From assembly GCA_024227565.1 (NCBI GenBank), contig JAAEUE010000290.1:162963-226962 (forward strand): a DNA stretch of 64,000 nucleotides. Direction: 5' to 3'. This stretch comes from Alphaproteobacteria bacterium. Lineage in GTDB: Bacteria; Pseudomonadota; Alphaproteobacteria; Rhizobiales; CAJQND01. Under the pieces are notes generated by a model. The model made no database searches. It was given only the letters and a program-made list of their open reading frames with translations, and was not told the origin of the DNA. Of the stretch, positions 56,808 to 64,000 are shown piece by piece. Positions within the stretch are counted from its first letter, which is position 1, and every line of letters starts with the position of its first letter. The translations under genes were made by a program, and so were the position numbers.

Positions 56808-58799
56808 TTAAGCGGCCTGCTCGTCGGTCCTCTTGTCAACCAGCGCCACCACATCGCCAATGATGCCGGTGATCTCGTAGTCCTTGGGCCGGTAGATGGC
56901 TGCGATGCCGAGCTGCTTCAGGATCGCCTCGTCGTCGGCTGGAATGATGCCGCCGACCACAACAGGCACATGGTCCAAGCCCTTCTCACGCATCTTGTTC
57001 ATCACGTCGCGCACCAGGGGCACATGGCTGCCGGACAGTATGGAGAGGCCGATCACATGCACGCCTTCGCTGATCGCCGCCTCGACGATCTCTGCCGGCG
57101 TTGACCGGATGCCCTCGTAGATCACTTCCATGTTGCAGTCGCCTGCCCGCACCGCAATCTGTTCGGCCCCGTTGGAATGACCGTCCAGACCCGGCTTGCC
57201 CACCAGGAACCGCGGGGTGGCGCCGAGCTTCTTGGCCAGGCGCGCAACGGCCAGACGAACCTGCTCGATGTCATCTCCCTCCGAGGAAATATCAATGGTG
57301 TTGACCCCCGTCGGCGCACGGTATTCGCCGAACACACTGCGCAAGGTTTCGCCCCACTCGCCTGTGGTGACTCCTGCCTTCGCTGCGGCGATTGAGGGCT
57401 CCATGATGTTGCCGCCCTCTTCAGCGGCGCTCTTCAATGCGGCCAGCGCCGCCCTTACCTCGCCCTCGTCGCGGCCTTTGCGCCAGGTCTTGAGGTGCTC
57501 GATCTGCTCATATTCAACGTTGTCCGACACGGTCACGATATTGTCCTCGCCGCCCGCGCTTAAGGGTGAGGCCTCGCTCTCGGTGAAGGCGTTGACGCCA
57601 ATCACCGTCTGCTCGCCTGCCTCAATGGCCTTCAGGCGCTCGGTGTTGGAGGCCACCAGGCGCTCCTTCATGTAGCCGCTTTCCACCGCGGCCACAGCGC
57701 CGCCCATGGCGTCAATCTTCTGCAGTTCAGCCCGCGCTTGCGTCTTCAACGCGGCAACCTTGGCCTCGATCACTTCAGAGCCATCGAAGATGTCGCCATA
57801 CTGCAAAAGGTCGGTTTCGAACGCCAGCACCTGCTGCATGCGCAACGACCATTGCTGGTCCCAGGGGCGCGGCAGACCCAACGCCTCGTTCCAGGCCGGA
57901 AGCTGCACAGCGCGGGCCCTGGCTTTCTTCGACAGGGTAACCGCCAGAGTTTCCAGCAGAATGCGGTAAACGTTGTTTTCCGGCTGCTGCTCGGTGAGGC
58001 CCAGGCTGTTGACCTGCACCCCATAGCGGAAGCGGCGGAAGCGTTCGTCGTCAACGCCGTAGCGCTCACGGCAGATTTCGTCCCACAGGTCCACGAACGC
58101 CCGCATCTTGCACAGCTCCGTGACGAAGCGGATGCCGGCGTTCACGAAGAACGAGATGCGGCCCACCGCCTTGGGGAAGTCGTCCGGCACAATGGCGCCG
58201 GAGGCCTTCACCCGGTCCAGCACTTCACAGGCAATGGCCAATGCAAAGCTCAACTCCTGGACCGGCGTCGCGCCGGCTTCCTGCAGGTGATAGGAGCAAA
58301 TGTTGGTGGGGTTCCACTTGGGCATCTCCTTGTAGGTCCAGGAGATGATGTCGGTGATGAGGCGCAAAGAATGATCTGGCGGGAAAATGTAGGTGCCGCG
58401 CGAGAGGTATTCCTTGATCAGATCGTTCTGAACCGTGCCGGTCAGTTTGGAGCGGTCAGCGCCCTGTTCGTCGGCCACGGCTGCATAGAGTGCCAGCAGC
58501 CAGGGGGCCGTGGCGTTAATGGTCATGGAGGTGTTCATGTCCTCCAGAGGGATCTGGTCGAACAAGGCCCGCATGTCGCCAATGTGGGAGATGGGAACCC
58601 CAACCTTGCCCACCTCGCCGCGCGCCAATACGTGATCTGAATCGTAGCCGGTCTGGGTTGGCAGATCGAATGCCACCGAAAGGCCGGTTTGCCCTTTGGC
58701 CAGGTTGCCCCGGTAAAGCGCGTTGGAGGCTGCAGCCGTGGAATGGCCCGCATAGGTGCGGAAAATCCAGGGGCGGTCGGGTTTTTGTGTATCGCTCAT
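56808..58799 (-). CDS. meaA: Ethylmalonyl-CoA mutase / MeaA
   Basis: 663 residues, B12-dependent mutase. Catalytic barrel at the N-terminal side (PWIFRTYAGHSTAAASNALYRGNLAKGQTGLSVAFDLPTQTGYDSDHVLARGEVGKVGVPISHIGDM) and C-terminal cobalamin domain with the DxHxxG motif as DGHSNGA plus LSGSHVPLVRDVM. The sequence is closer to MeaA/Ecm of the ethylmalonyl-CoA pathway than to methylmalonyl-CoA mutase. ATG 58799 is right for the family; longer open frame upstream is not used. Divergent from ccr across 215 bases. Confidence 0.93.
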   Translation of the reverse strand: MSDTQKPDRPWIFRTYAGHSTAAASNALYRGNLAKGQTGLSVAFDLPTQTGYDSDHVLARGEVGKVGVPISHIGDMRALFDQIPLEDMNTSMTINATAPWLLALYAAVADEQGADRSKLTGTVQNDLIKEYLSRGTYIFPPDHSLRLITDIISWTYKEMPKWNPTNICSYHLQEAGATPVQELSFALAIACEVLDRVKASGAIVPDDFPKAVGRISFFVNAGIRFVTELCKMRAFVDLWDEICRERYGVDDERFRRFRYGVQVNSLGLTEQQPENNVYRILLETLAVTLSKKARARAVQLPAWNEALGLPRPWDQQWSLRMQQVLAFETDLLQYGDIFDGSEVIEAKVAALKTQARAELQKIDAMGGAVAAVESGYMKERLVASNTERLKAIEAGEQTVIGVNAFTESEASPLSAGGEDNIVTVSDNVEYEQIEHLKTWRKGRDEGEVRAALAALKSAAEEGGNIMEPSIAAAKAGVTTGEWGETLRSVFGEYRAPTGVNTIDISSEGDDIEQVRLAVARLAKKLGATPRFLVGKPGLDGHSNGAEQIAVRAGDCNMEVIYEGIRSTPAEIVEAAISEGVHVIGLSILSGSHVPLVRDVMNKMREKGLDHVPVVVGGIIPADDEAILKQLGIAAIYRPKDYEITGIIGDVVALVDKRTDEQAA

Positions 58800-59014
58800 G
58801 GGGTGCAAGCCTTGATCTGACGTAAGTTGTTCGCAGTTGCAACAAAGATGCCCCAATGGGCACAATCGTTCAAGTATCCATTGGTTTGAGCCTAAATCCT
58901 CCCCAAATCCCCTAAAAAGATGAGTCCAATGGGCGTACCAAAGTCCAGTTTGTTGCACTGCAAAAGTTCTGCTATAAACTCCCCCAATTCTGAGAAGCAC
59001 CAAGGGTGATGACG
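58800..59014. promoter_or_regulatory. Divergent promoter region between meaA and ccr
   Basis: 215 bases carry the 5' regions of two genes of the same pathway. A sequence AAGGG at 59002-59006 is the ribosome site of ccr. Symmetric TTGCAAC and GTTGCACTGCA-like stretches occur (CAGTTGCAACAAAG at 58834-58847; GTTGCACTGCAA near 58950), possible operator half-sites. No specific regulator is known here. Confidence 0.45.
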
Positions 59015-60313
59015 ATGAGTGCACGGGCAGACGTGGTGGCGCAGCCACCGGCAAATGAGGGCGCGCCGGTAAAAGATCTTTATGAGCTGGGCGAAATTCC
59101 GCCGCTGGGCCATGTGCCCAAGCAGATGTATGCCTGGTCCATCCGCAAGGAGCGCCACGGCGAGCCAGACACGGCCATGCAGGTTGAAGTGTTGCCCACC
59201 TGGGAAATCGACAGCCATGAAGTGCTGGTTTTGGTGATGGCCGCCGGTGTGAACTACAACGGGGTCTGGGCCGCACTCGGCAAGCCTTTGTCTCCGCTTG
59301 ATGTGCACAAGATGGACTATCACGTGGCCGGATCAGATGCTTCCGGCATCGTTTGGGCCGTGGGCCGCAAGGTGACGAACTGGAAAGTGGGTGATGAAGT
59401 CGTCATCCACTGCAACCAGGATGATGGCGATGACGAAGAGTGCAACGGTGGTGATCCGATGTTCTCACCAACCCAGCGCATCTGGGGCTATGAGACCGGG
59501 GACGGCTCTTTTGCCCAGTTCTGCCGGGTGCAGTCGCGCCAGCTTATGCCGCGCCCGCAGCACCTCACCTGGGAAGAGAGCGCCTGCTACACCCTGACGC
59601 TCGCCACCGCCTACCGCATGCTGTTCGGCCACCGGCCGCACACCCTGAAACCGGGACACAATGTGTTGGTATGGGGCGCCTCTGGCGGGCTTGGCTCGTT
59701 TGCGGTTCAGCTTTGCGCTGTGTCCGGGGCCAATGCGATTGGCGTGATTTCTGACGAAGACAAGCGTGACTTCGTGTTGTCGCTCGGCGCCAAGGGCGTG
59801 ATCAACCGCAAGGACTTTGACTGCTGGGGCCAGATGCCGCCAGTGGGCACGGACGAATATAACAAGTGGTTCAAGGGCGCCCGGGATTTTGGCAAGGCGA
59901 TCTGGGACATCACAGGCAAGGGTGTGAACGTGGACACGGTGTTCGAGCACCCTGGCGAGGCCACCTTCCCGGTTTCCTGCTTTGTCGCCAAGCGCGGCGG
60001 CATGGTGGTCTTCTGTGCCGGCACCACGGGCTATAACCTGACCATGGATGCACGTTATGTGTGGATGCACCAGAAGCGTGTGCAAGGATCGCACTTTGCC
60101 AACCTGATGCAGGCTGCCCAAGCCAACCGCCTGATGCTGAGCCGGCGCATCGATCCGGTGATGTCTGAGGTGTTCAGCTGGGAGCACATTCCCAAAGCCC
60201 ATATGCGGATGCTGAACAACCAGCACAAACCGGGCAACATGGCGGTTCTGGTGTCGGCGCCGACGACGGGCCTCAGGACATTTGAGGACGTGCTGGAGGC
60301 GGCGAACGGCTAA
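59015..60313 (+). CDS. ccr: Crotonyl-CoA carboxylase/reductase
   Basis: 432 residues. MDR-type reductive carboxylase: VLVLVMAAGVNYNGVWAALGKPLSPLD, NADPH loop VLVWGASGGLGSFAVQL and the CO2-binding region FEHPGEATFPVSCFVAKRGGMVVFCAGTTGYNLTMD. Ccr converts crotonyl-CoA, CO2 and NADPH to ethylmalonyl-CoA, the key step of acetyl-CoA assimilation without isocitrate lyase. ATG 59015 has AAGGG at 59002-59006; ATG 59009 is too close to it. Divergent from meaA, the later mutase step. Confidence 0.96.
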   Translation: MSARADVVAQPPANEGAPVKDLYELGEIPPLGHVPKQMYAWSIRKERHGEPDTAMQVEVLPTWEIDSHEVLVLVMAAGVNYNGVWAALGKPLSPLDVHKMDYHVAGSDASGIVWAVGRKVTNWKVGDEVVIHCNQDDGDDEECNGGDPMFSPTQRIWGYETGDGSFAQFCRVQSRQLMPRPQHLTWEESACYTLTLATAYRMLFGHRPHTLKPGHNVLVWGASGGLGSFAVQLCAVSGANAIGVISDEDKRDFVLSLGAKGVINRKDFDCWGQMPPVGTDEYNKWFKGARDFGKAIWDITGKGVNVDTVFEHPGEATFPVSCFVAKRGGMVVFCAGTTGYNLTMDARYVWMHQKRVQGSHFANLMQAAQANRLMLSRRIDPVMSEVFSWEHIPKAHMRMLNNQHKPGNMAVLVSAPTTGLRTFEDVLEAANG

Positions 60314-60559
60314 CCGCCGTCACCCTCTCAGTCCGTCATTCCTGCGAAGGCAGGAATCCAGAGCGTCCAGGCTCTGAGTGTGCCGCCCCTGGATGCCTGC
60401 CTTCGCAGGCATGACAAGCTATAAACACCCGAATCCCTGCGAAAGCAGGGATCCACATCTTGGAATAAGCAGAAAACTCGGAGCTGTGGGCCCCCGCTTT
60501 CGCAGGGGCGCGGGAGAGGAATCAGGGGCACGGGAGAGGAATTAAGGACGCAGGGTGGG
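60314..60559. repeat. Cluster of CCTGCGAAAGCAGG-class palindromes
   Basis: Copies: TTCCTGCGAAGGCAGGAA at 60339-60356, TGCCTGCCTTCGCAGGCA at 60394-60411 in inverted orientation, ATCCCTGCGAAAGCAGGGAT at 60433-60452 and CCCCCGCTTTCGCAGGGG at 60491-60508. Arms differ between copies while pairing is kept. No gene in this stretch. Confidence 0.75.
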
Positions 60560-60665
60560 TCAACCCTCCGCGCTGTCCAGCTGCCAGGCTTTGAGCAGGC
60601 GCGGCAGGGCCACATCCCATGTTGTCCACCAAGATCAGAACAACGTTCGGCCTGGCTTGCGTCAT
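60560..60665 (-). pseudogene. Relic of a sulfatase gene (start and end joined)
   Basis: On the minus strand MTQARPNVVLILVDNMG is the N-terminus of type I sulfatases (conserved PNVVLILVD metal site), behind an AAGAGG ribosome site. After GCG the frame shifts and then ends as ALPRLLKAWQLDSAEG in another frame. The catalytic CxPxR core is missing. It follows the quinone reductase gene by 18 bases in the same direction, so an operon partner has been deleted internally. Confidence 0.65.
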
Positions 60666-60683
60666 GGGGGTTTGCCTCTTGGC

Positions 60684-61679
60684 TTAGATAGTCAGAATAA
60701 TCTTACCGATATGGGTGGAGCTTTCCATCATCTCGTGGGCCTTTTGGGCCTCGACGAGCGGGAACTCGGCATGGATCACCGGCTTGATCTTGCCGGCCTC
60801 GATGAGCGGCCAGACCTTCTCCTCCAAGGCCGCAGCGATGGCGCCCTTTTCCTCGACACTTCTGGGTCTGAGAGTTGAGGCGGTCAGAGTCAGATGCTTG
60901 ACGAGCAAAGGCAGGAAGTTGACCTCGGCGCTGGGGCCGTTGAGGAAGGCGATGTTGACGATGCGTCCGCCATGGGCCGCCACCTTCAGATTGCGCTCAA
61001 TATAGTCGCCGCCCACCATGTCGAGCACCACATTGGCGCCGCGCTTTTCAGTGGCCTCTTTCACCACCGCCACATAGTCTTCTTCCATGTAGTTGATGGC
61101 CCGTTCAGCACCCAGAACTTCGCAGACTTTGCACTTCTCGGCAGAGCCGGCTGTCGCAAACACCCGGGCGCCCAGATTTGAGGCGATCATGATGGCCGTG
61201 GTGCCGATGCCGCTGGAGCCGCCGTGGACCAGCAGCACTTCGCCAGGCTGAAGGGCGCCGCGCTCAAACACATTGGTCCACACGGTGAAGAATGTTTCCG
61301 GCAAGCCGGCTGCCTCGGACATGGAAAGGCCCTTTGGCACCGGAAGGCAGGTGGCTTCGGCCACCGTGACATATTCCGCATAGCCGCCGCCATGCACCAG
61401 CGCGCACACTTCATCGCCCTCTTTGAAGCGCTTTGTGCCGCGGCCCACAGCTGCGACCGTGCCGGCCACTTCCAGACCAGGCAGTTCTGAGGCGCCGGGC
61501 GGAGGCGGATAGAGGCCCTTGCGCTGCATGATGTCAGGACGGTTGACGCCGGCGGCGGCAACCTTGATGAGCACTTCGCCTTCGCCGGGATAGGGCGTTC
61601 TGACTTGGGTAGGTTTCAGGGCGTCCGGGCCGCCTGCAAAGGCGATCTCAACGGCAGCCATCTTTTCGGGAATGGACAT
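60684..61679 (-). CDS. NAD(P)H-quinone oxidoreductase, PIG3-like
   Basis: 331 residues, MDR superfamily without zinc cysteines. VAAAGVNRPDIMQRKGLYPPPPGASELPGLEVAGTVAAVG is a PIG3-family hallmark; the Rossmann loop is LLVHGGSSGIGTTAIMIASNLG. Probably reduces quinones with NADPH and protects from oxidative stress. Start at ATG 61679 (MSIPEKMAAVEIAF) or 18 bases later; the earlier ATG 61721 makes a poor leader. Upstream is copy B of the 105-bp element. Confidence 0.9.
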   Translation of the reverse strand: MSIPEKMAAVEIAFAGGPDALKPTQVRTPYPGEGEVLIKVAAAGVNRPDIMQRKGLYPPPPGASELPGLEVAGTVAAVGRGTKRFKEGDEVCALVHGGGYAEYVTVAEATCLPVPKGLSMSEAAGLPETFFTVWTNVFERGALQPGEVLLVHGGSSGIGTTAIMIASNLGARVFATAGSAEKCKVCEVLGAERAINYMEEDYVAVVKEATEKRGANVVLDMVGGDYIERNLKVAAHGGRIVNIAFLNGPSAEVNFLPLLVKHLTLTASTLRPRSVEEKGAIAAALEEKVWPLIEAGKIKPVIHAEFPLVEAQKAHEMMESSTHIGKIILTI

Positions 61680-61725
61680 GTGGGGTAAACTGGCTCTTTT
61701 GTGATGCTGTTCTTCCCGCATGATC

Positions 61726-61830
61726 TACAGCATTTTCTGCTCGGATTGAGCAGAATAATGCCGCAGAGTATCGTATTGGCGAGCAACTTATCCTCGATCA
61801 GACGAATTCGTCTGCCCGAGGGTTGCTCTA
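61726..61830. repeat. 105-bp structured palindromic repeat, copy B
   Basis: Same length and stems as copy A (6292-6396). Stem 1 TTCTGCTC (61735-61742) / GAGCAGAA (61748-61755) differs from copy A by a paired C-G to T-A change. Stem 2 GAGCAAC (61781-61787) / GTTGCTC (61822-61828) is perfect, and inside it is CAGACGAATTCGTCTG. Ends TACAGCA and TTGCTCTA. Confidence 0.75.
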
Positions 61831-61896
61831 GTGCCAGAACAGCACACTGTCCATGCCCGCACCGGATGCTGCGGCAATATTGATGGAGGCCCAAAC

Positions 61897-62085
61897 ATGT
61901 TTGCTGATGATGATCGCCCGAAACCCCAGCCGGAAATCGTAATTGGCGCTGATCTTTCGGCAATATCGATCGAGGAACTGGAAAAACGAATCACCACATT
62001 AGAGGGTGAAATTTCACGTTTGCGCGAAGAGATTGTCTCAAAACAAGCCACAAAGGCGTCTGCGGAGAACTTTTTCAAGAGTTAA
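61897..62085 (+). CDS. DUF1192 family protein
   Basis: 62 residues. Family pattern MFADDDRPKPQPEIVIGADLSAISIEELEKRITTLEGEISRLREEI then a short tail ending AENFFKS. A single amphipathic/coiled-coil helix. Small, widespread in Alphaproteobacteria, function unknown. GGAGG lies just upstream of ATG 61897; an earlier ATG is inside copy B's flank and is not used. Confidence 0.88.
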   Translation: MFADDDRPKPQPEIVIGADLSAISIEELEKRITTLEGEISRLREEIVSKQATKASAENFFKS

Positions 62086-62195
62086 TCTGCAAGAAATCAC
62101 CGTCTTAAAACTGCAACAATTTCAACACTCTAAAGAAAATGGGGTCATTAATAATTTGATCTGAATTAGTGAAAATTTAAACTAAATTGTTCCTG

Positions 62196-62211
62196 TTAAC
62201 CATTTGGTAAC
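62196..62211 (+). promoter_or_regulatory. CtrA-like box upstream of the candidate small RNA
   Basis: TTAA-CCATTTG-GTAAC matches the CtrA consensus TTAA-N7-TTAAC except for one base. Its centre is about 35 bases before position 62238, where the RNA candidate starts. Another TTAACG-containing stretch at 62231 lies at the RNA start itself. Inference from consensus only. Confidence 0.5.
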
Positions 62212-62237
62212 GGTTAATGCAGTAGTTTCGTTAACGT

Positions 62238-62331
62238 AATCCAGACTTCTGGATTCTCTGAGTGGCTCCTGTCCACTCTGTTTGACGCCTCCCTGTTAAA
62301 CTTAGAGCCGCTTCGTGCGGCTCTTTTTTTT
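62238..62331 (+). ncRNA. Candidate trans-acting small RNA with anti-Shine-Dalgarno loops
   Basis: Three hairpins in 94 bases: AATCCAG/CTGGATT (62238-62255) with loop ACTT, GAGTGG/CCACTC (62260-62278) whose loop is CTCCTGT, and the terminator AGAGCCGC/GCGGCTCT (62304-62324) followed by T8. Between them the unpaired GCCTCCCTGTT offers a second stretch complementary to ribosome-binding sites. A CtrA-like box precedes it. No open reading frame. It could alternatively be the 3' end of the DUF1192 transcript. Confidence 0.55.
62304..62331 (+). terminator. Rho-independent terminator
   Basis: Stem AGAGCCGC / GCGGCTCT around loop TTCGT, followed by a run of T through 62331. The strongest terminator in the window. 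Confidence 0.85.
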
Positions 62332-62508
62332 ATTTGGCGCCCGCAAGCGCGTTTGTTTTGGCTTGGCATCACTCTTGCTCTACCCTCATAGGCGCCTGGC
62401 TGCGTTAACGAAGCTTTACTGCCCTAGTTGACCTGCCCTGCATATTGTTCGATTTTAACAAAGAGCCTGAACCATCCGTTAATGCTCTTTGGGCGGGTAG
62501 AGAGAGTA

Positions 62509-63045
62509 ATGGTCGACAGTACGAGTAATCAACCTGAAGCGCAGGGCTCAGATCCTGTTGAATTTGGCATTCGTTTTGCCGGATCCAAAATGTTCACGCA
62601 AATTTTCCAGGACGGTATGGGGCTGGTGGAAGAAACCGCCGCCTATCTGGACGGGAAAGGCCGGCAAGATGCCAAGAAGCTGGACCGGCATGCCTCGATT
62701 GCCTATGCGACCGAAAGCATGCGGCTGACCACACGGCTCATGCAGCTGGCCTCCTGGCTGTTGCTGCAGCGCGCGGTGGGTGAAGGCGAAATGACGCCGG
62801 AAGAGGCGGAGAAAGAAAAACACCGTGCCAGCCTGGGCGATGTCAGCCATTCAGTGTCCAAGCGCTCTGAGCGTGTTCTGCCCGATGATCTGAAAGATCT
62901 GATCACCCGCTCAATCCGGCTCTATGAACGCATCACCAAACTGGACGACATGTTGCGCAACAAGGGTCAGAACCGCGAAACGACCCCCAATCCGCTGAAC
63001 GATCATATGGACAAGCTCCAGGCGGCTTTTGGTCAAAAGCGCTAA
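62509..63045 (+). CDS. rcdA: DUF1465 protein, RcdA homologue (regulator of CtrA degradation)
   Basis: 178 residues of the DUF1465 family; Caulobacter RcdA (an adaptor that helps ClpXP degrade CtrA) belongs here. Helical core FGIRFAGSKMFTQIFQDGMGLVEETAAYLDGKGRQDAKKLDRHASIAYATESMRLTTRLMQLASWLLLQRAVGEGEM. Start ATG 62509 behind AGAGAG; the earlier in-frame ATG has no ribosome site. Cell-cycle role is inferred from family. Sits next to a CtrA-like box and the small RNA candidate. Confidence 0.88.
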   Translation: MVDSTSNQPEAQGSDPVEFGIRFAGSKMFTQIFQDGMGLVEETAAYLDGKGRQDAKKLDRHASIAYATESMRLTTRLMQLASWLLLQRAVGEGEMTPEEAEKEKHRASLGDVSHSVSKRSERVLPDDLKDLITRSIRLYERITKLDDMLRNKGQNRETTPNPLNDHMDKLQAAFGQKR

Positions 63046-63082
63046 AGCCCGACGATTTCGCCAGCAAAAATAAATTCAGCAG

Positions 63083-63097
63083 TGTCAGGACCTGACA
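63083..63097. promoter_or_regulatory. Perfect 15-bp palindrome upstream of the LysE gene
   Basis: TGTCAGG-A-CCTGACA lies 69 bases before the LysE start, in a position suited to an operator. No matching regulator gene is adjacent. Confidence 0.35.
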
Positions 63098-63165
63098 GTT
63101 GTCTGGTCCCCAACGCAGGTCTAGCTTCCGGTGCTCACCTTTGAGCCATAACCGAAAGCACAAAC

Positions 63166-63816
63166 ATGCCCTCTCTGTCAGATCTCAGCCTCCACTTGCC
63201 AGGCATTCTCCTGGCCTACTCTGTTTTGATCATTGGAATTTGCAGCCCTGGGCCGGCCGTGCTCGCCATTATCGGCACTGCGCTTTCGCGCGGCCGGGCG
63301 CCGGCTCTTCAGTTTTCTTTGGGCGTGGTGTGCGGCTCAGCCTTTTGGGGTGTGGCGGCAGCGGTTGGGATGACCGCCGTTTTGACGGCCTACGCGAACG
63401 TGTTGATCGTTCTGAAAGTTGCCGGTGGGCTCTATCTTTTGTGGCTGGCCTGGAAGGCGTTGCGCTCGGCGCGGGCCGGCAATCCGGCTGCAGCGCCTGA
63501 AACCTATGCCCGCAAACCGGCTAGACCAGCGCGCATGTGGGCCGGCGGCTTTCTTTTGCACTTGCTGAACCCCAAGGCGGTTATGGCCTGGTTGGCCACC
63601 ATTGCCCTTGCAGTCACAGCCTCAACGCCGGTTTGGGTGAGTTTTGCCATTGTGCTGGGCGGCATTGTGATTTCGCTGGTTGGCAATCTGGCCTATGCCC
63701 TGGTGTTCTCAACAGAACGCATGGCTGGTCTCTACCGCCGGGCCAAAAAGCCAATTGAGTTGATGTTTGCCGGGTTCTTTGGCCTTGCCGGTGCGAAGCT
63801 GTTGTCGAGCCATTGA
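63166..63816 (+). CDS. LysE-family amino acid/metabolite exporter
   Basis: 216 residues, five to six membrane helices. N-terminal ILLAYSVLIIGICSPGPAVLAIIGTALSRGRAPALQFSLGVVCGSAFWGVAAAVG is the LysE/RhtB signature, and FLLHLLNPKAVMAWLATIALAV is the second conserved helix. Exports amino acids or homoserine lactone-like compounds; substrate unknown. Alone in its unit. Confidence 0.92.
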   Translation: MPSLSDLSLHLPGILLAYSVLIIGICSPGPAVLAIIGTALSRGRAPALQFSLGVVCGSAFWGVAAAVGMTAVLTAYANVLIVLKVAGGLYLLWLAWKALRSARAGNPAAAPETYARKPARPARMWAGGFLLHLLNPKAVMAWLATIALAVTASTPVWVSFAIVLGGIVISLVGNLAYALVFSTERMAGLYRRAKKPIELMFAGFFGLAGAKLLSSH

Positions 63817-63861
63817 GGCGGCATGGCCGCGCCGGGCGCGCCGTCACCCTCTCCCGCGCCC

Positions 63862-63875
63862 CCTGCGAAAGCAGG
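63862..63875. repeat. CCTGCGAAAGCAGG palindrome
   Basis: A short, intact core of the palindrome class also found at 37685, 38023 and 60435. Located between the LysE gene and the transposase end. Confidence 0.7.
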
Positions 63876-63888
63876 CAACTGTGTTATT

Positions 63889-64000
63889 TCATCTGCATGT
63901 AGGTTTGTAGATTGTTTGGTCGCGCAACATAGCATTGAGCATTGTGAGGAGCTTTCTTGCAGTGGCGATGATGGCGATCTTGCTTGCCTTTGCGCGGGCT
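63889..64000 (-). CDS. C-terminal end of an IS110-family transposase (cut by window edge)
   Basis: The minus strand from the right edge reads ARAKASKIAIIATARKLLTMLNAMLRDQ and ends TIYKPTCR, the typical end of IS110/IS116/IS902-type transposases (K-L-L-x-x-L-N-A-M-L-R-D-x motif). The DEDD and catalytic Ser regions lie outside. The terminal codons run directly into repeats, so the downstream IS boundary is probably near 63880. Whether it is an intact IS element cannot be told. Confidence 0.75.
   Translation of the reverse strand, partial: ARAKASKIAIIATARKLLTMLNAMLRDQTIYKPTCR

Noticed and set aside
58800..59276. Extended N-terminus for meaA (822 residues)
   Set aside because: The extra part runs over the ccr start and promoter on the other strand; the family begins at ATG 58799.
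60328..60615. 95-residue minus-strand frame
   Set aside because: Its translation (CFRRDSG, CLRRQAS, IPAFAGM) is typical of REP-like palindromes read through, not of a protein.

Overview
The window is chromosomal DNA from an alphaproteobacterium, most likely order Hyphomicrobiales (Rhizobiales). Pointers are the co-directional mdh-sucCD-sucAB-lpdA block, a bacterial phosphatidylcholine synthase, the ethylmalonyl-CoA pathway pair ccr/meaA, a DUF1465 protein of the RcdA cell-cycle family with a CtrA-like box nearby, DUF1192 and DUF971 genes, and many 'TAGAGC...GCTCTA' and 'CCTGCGAAAGCAGG' intergenic palindromes. Species cannot be named from the sequence. The contents are mainly housekeeping; no CRISPR array, prophage or plasmid backbone is visible.

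Layout. 1-3.1 kb: end of a membrane protein, a DUF1989 protein, two EamA transporters and a frameshifted cupin gene. 3.1-6.3 kb: tRNA-Gly, prolyl-tRNA editing protein, a CnoX-like thioredoxin, LON-domain, Trm112-like and DUF971 proteins. 6.5-8.9 kb: SulP and TauE/SafE anion transporters. 8.9-12.9 kb: typA, argG and a short-chain dehydrogenase. 13-21.7 kb: YkvA, two medium-chain reductases, a TauD-type dioxygenase, lytic transglycosylase, fsa-type transaldolase, xerC and TraB/GumN. 21.7-30.6 kb: lpdA, sucB, sucA, sucD, sucC and mdh, giving the TCA steps from 2-oxoglutarate to succinate plus malate dehydrogenase. 30.8-37.7 kb: ureohydrolase, RidA, cupin, EamA, an ABC exporter split by a structured inverted-repeat element, and a sterol-desaturase-family enzyme. 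38-44.7 kb: sodB, an operon with a urate-oxidase-N membrane protein, RibB fused to a degenerate RibA domain and an AhpD-like enzyme; then hpt, a methyltransferase and an SLC13 transporter. 44.8-48.5 kb: XRE regulator, an arsR-permease-unknown operon and a D-cysteine desulfhydrase-like gene. 48.5-56.6 kb: recQ, pcs, two GFA proteins, a phosphoesterase, a MetE-like protein and gcdH. 56.8-60.3 kb: divergent meaA and ccr. 60.3-64 kb: a sulfatase relic, quinone reductase, DUF1192, a candidate small RNA, rcdA, a LysE exporter and the end of an IS110-type transposase.

The most unusual material lies between genes. Palindromic elements bounded by TA-GAGC or TA-GGGC motifs sit against gene ends so that their terminal TAG is the stop codon of the neighbour (DUF971 gene, sulP, tauE, ABC ATPase, gcdH, and a small exported protein). 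Two 105-bp copies are homologous and keep their stems by compensatory changes. A larger 267-bp version with a 34-bp inverted repeat and two internal hairpins separates an ABC ATPase from its permease. A different palindrome (CCTGCGAAAGCAGG family) has entered the end of sodB. A terminator-ended RNA candidate with two Shine-Dalgarno-complementary stretches lies behind a CtrA-like box upstream of rcdA.
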